From Bacteroidales bacterium UBA3743 (GTDB lineage: Bacteria; Bacteroidota; Bacteroidia; Bacteroidales; Paludibacteraceae): a stretch of DNA of 6,577 bases. Made by a program: the position numbers and the translations under genes. A model generated the notes under the pieces. That model had not been told where the DNA came from. It searched no databases and worked only from the letters and a program-made list of their open reading frames with translations. This document shows, piece by piece, positions 5,454-6,577 of this stretch. Location: assembly GCA_002371265.1 (NCBI GenBank), contig DFGT01000013.1, positions 62,895 through 69,471 of the forward strand, written 5' to 3'. The number at the start of each line of letters is the position of its first letter. Position 1 is the first letter of the stretch.

Positions 5454-6577
5454 TTAGTCAAGAATTGCAGTGATCTGACCAGAACCTACTGTTCTACCAC
5501 CCTCACGGATAGCGAAACGAAGTCCCTCTGAACATGCAACTGGGTTGATCAACTTAACCTTGATCTCCAAGTTATCACCTGGCATAACCATCTCTGTTCC
5601 TTCTGGTAGAGTGATCTCACCAGTTACGTCCAATGTACGGATGTAGAACTGAGGACGGTACTTGTTGTGGAATGGAGTGTGACGACCACCTTCCTCTTTC
5701 TTCAAGATATAAACTGAAGCCTTGAACTCAGAGTGAGGAGTCACAGAACCTGGCTTACAGATTACCATACCTCTCTTGATCTGATCCTTATCGATACCAC
5801 GAAGCAACAAACCTACGTTGTCACCAGCCTCTCCCTGATCAAGAAGCTTACGGAACATCTCAACACCTGTAATTGTAGAAGTCAACTTCTCAGCACCAAG
5901 ACCGATGATCTCAACTGGGTCACCTACGTGTACAATACCAGTCTCAACACGACCTGTAGCAACTGTACCACGACCTGTGATTGAGAATACGTCCTCGATT
6001 GGCATCAAGAATGGCTTATCGATATCACGCTTTGGAAGCTCGATCCAAGTATCAACAGCATCCATAAGCTCCATAATCTTATCCTCCCACTCAGGAACTC
6101 CGTTAAGAGCACCTAGTGCAGATCCTCTGATGAATGGAGTGTTGTCTCCGTCGAACTCGTAGAATGAAAGAAGCTCACGCATCTCCATCTCAACTAGCTC
6201 TAGCATCTCTGGGTCGTCTACCATATCACACTTGTTCATGAATACAACAAGTCTTGGTACGTTTACCTGACGAGCCAAAAGGATGTGCTCACGAGTCTGA
6301 GGCATTGGACCATCTGTTGCAGCAACTACGATGATAGCACCGTCCATCTGAGCAGCACCAGTAACCATGTTCTTTACATAGTCAGCGTGACCTGGACAGT
6401 CAACGTGTGCGTAGTGACGGTTAGCAGTCTGGTACTCAACGTGTGAAGTGTTGATAGTGATACCACGCTCTTTCTCCTCAGGAGCATTATCAATTGAATC
6501 AAAAGATCTCAACTCTGAAAGACCCTTCTTAGCCAATACTGTAGTGATTGCAGCTGTAAGAGTTGTCTTACCATGGT
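5454..6577 (-). CDS. tuf: Translation elongation factor Tu, partial (N-terminus beyond window)
   Basis: EF-Tu is the GTPase that carries aminoacyl-tRNA to the ribosomal A site. The window holds 373 codons plus the stop; by alignment with E. coli about 22 N-terminal residues are missing, giving about 395 in total, the normal length. The frame enters inside the P-loop at HGKTTLTAAITTV. Further GTPase motifs, in inferred full-length numbering, are RGITIN with switch I T62, DCPGH starting at about 81, NKCD at about 136-139 and GSAL at about 173-176. Domain 2 starts near KPFLMPIEDVFSITGRGT and domain 3 near KPGSVTPHSEFKA. The C-terminus, GRTVGSGQITAILD, is intact. A TTG codon at 6536 (giving LAKKGLSEL) could be mistaken for a start, but it lies inside the G domain. 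The gene is followed by a stable hairpin and tRNA-Trp. Confidence 0.99.
   Translation of the reverse strand, partial: HGKTTLTAAITTVLAKKGLSELRSFDSIDNAPEEKERGITINTSHVEYQTANRHYAHVDCPGHADYVKNMVTGAAQMDGAIIVVAATDGPMPQTREHILLARQVNVPRLVVFMNKCDMVDDPEMLELVEMEMRELLSFYEFDGDNTPFIRGSALGALNGVPEWEDKIMELMDAVDTWIELPKRDIDKPFLMPIEDVFSITGRGTVATGRVETGIVHVGDPVEIIGLGAEKLTSTITGVEMFRKLLDQGEAGDNVGLLLRGIDKDQIKRGMVICKPGSVTPHSEFKASVYILKKEEGGRHTPFHNKYRPQFYIRTLDVTGEITLPEGTEMVMPGDNLEIKVKLINPVACSEGLRFAIREGGRTVGSGQITAILD

Noticed and set aside
5733..6162. Plus-strand open frames opposite tuf
   Set aside because: They are antisense shadows of the conserved EF-Tu coding sequence and resemble no protein family.
1..6577. Mobile element, CRISPR array, phage or defence genes
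   Set aside because: No repeat-spacer arrays, transposase-like frames or long inverted repeats are seen. Conserved housekeeping genes occupy nearly all of the sequence.

Overview
The window is a conserved housekeeping cluster for translation, transcription and protein export. Every gene lies on the minus strand, so transcription runs from high to low coordinates. Gene order in that direction is tuf (5' end cut by the window edge), tRNA-Trp(CCA), secE, nusG, rplK, rplA, rplJ, rplL, rpoB (3' part cut by the window edge). The proteins read cleanly with no frameshifts or premature stops.

The organism is most likely a member of Bacteroidetes/Bacteroidota, probably Bacteroidales. The RpoB N-terminal half, the EF-Tu sequence, the very short SecE and the tuf-tRNA-Trp-secE order resemble Bacteroides/Prevotella-type genomes as I remember them. 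No complete start codon is preceded by a clear Shine-Dalgarno sequence, and leaders are mostly A/T-rich, which also fits that phylum. Genus cannot be assigned from the sequence alone.

Layout: 6577-5454 is tuf; 5453-5415 is a short spacer holding a UUCG-capped hairpin; 5414-5342 is tRNA-Trp; 5326-5138 is secE; 5114-4569 is nusG; 4530-4087 is rplK (L11); 4075-3377 is rplA (L1); 3362-2844 is rplJ (L10); 2807-2433 is rplL (L7/L12); 2410-2374 is a hairpin plus U-tract between rplL and rpoB; 2335-1 is rpoB. No gene-free stretch exceeds 100 bases.

The genes form one functional block. EF-Tu delivers aminoacyl-tRNA to the ribosome. L11, L10 and L7/L12 form the stalk base and stalk that recruit and activate EF-Tu and EF-G, and L1 forms the opposite stalk near the E site. 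NusG and RpoB belong to the transcription machinery, and SecE is part of the SecYEG export channel. Short gaps (11-39 nt) suggest co-transcription. The two structured spacers (tuf/tRNA-Trp and rplL/rpoB) are the most likely places where transcript levels are reset or the RNA is processed.

I found no previously undescribed system, mobile element, CRISPR array or accessory gene. The findings concern regulatory architecture and are of modest interest.
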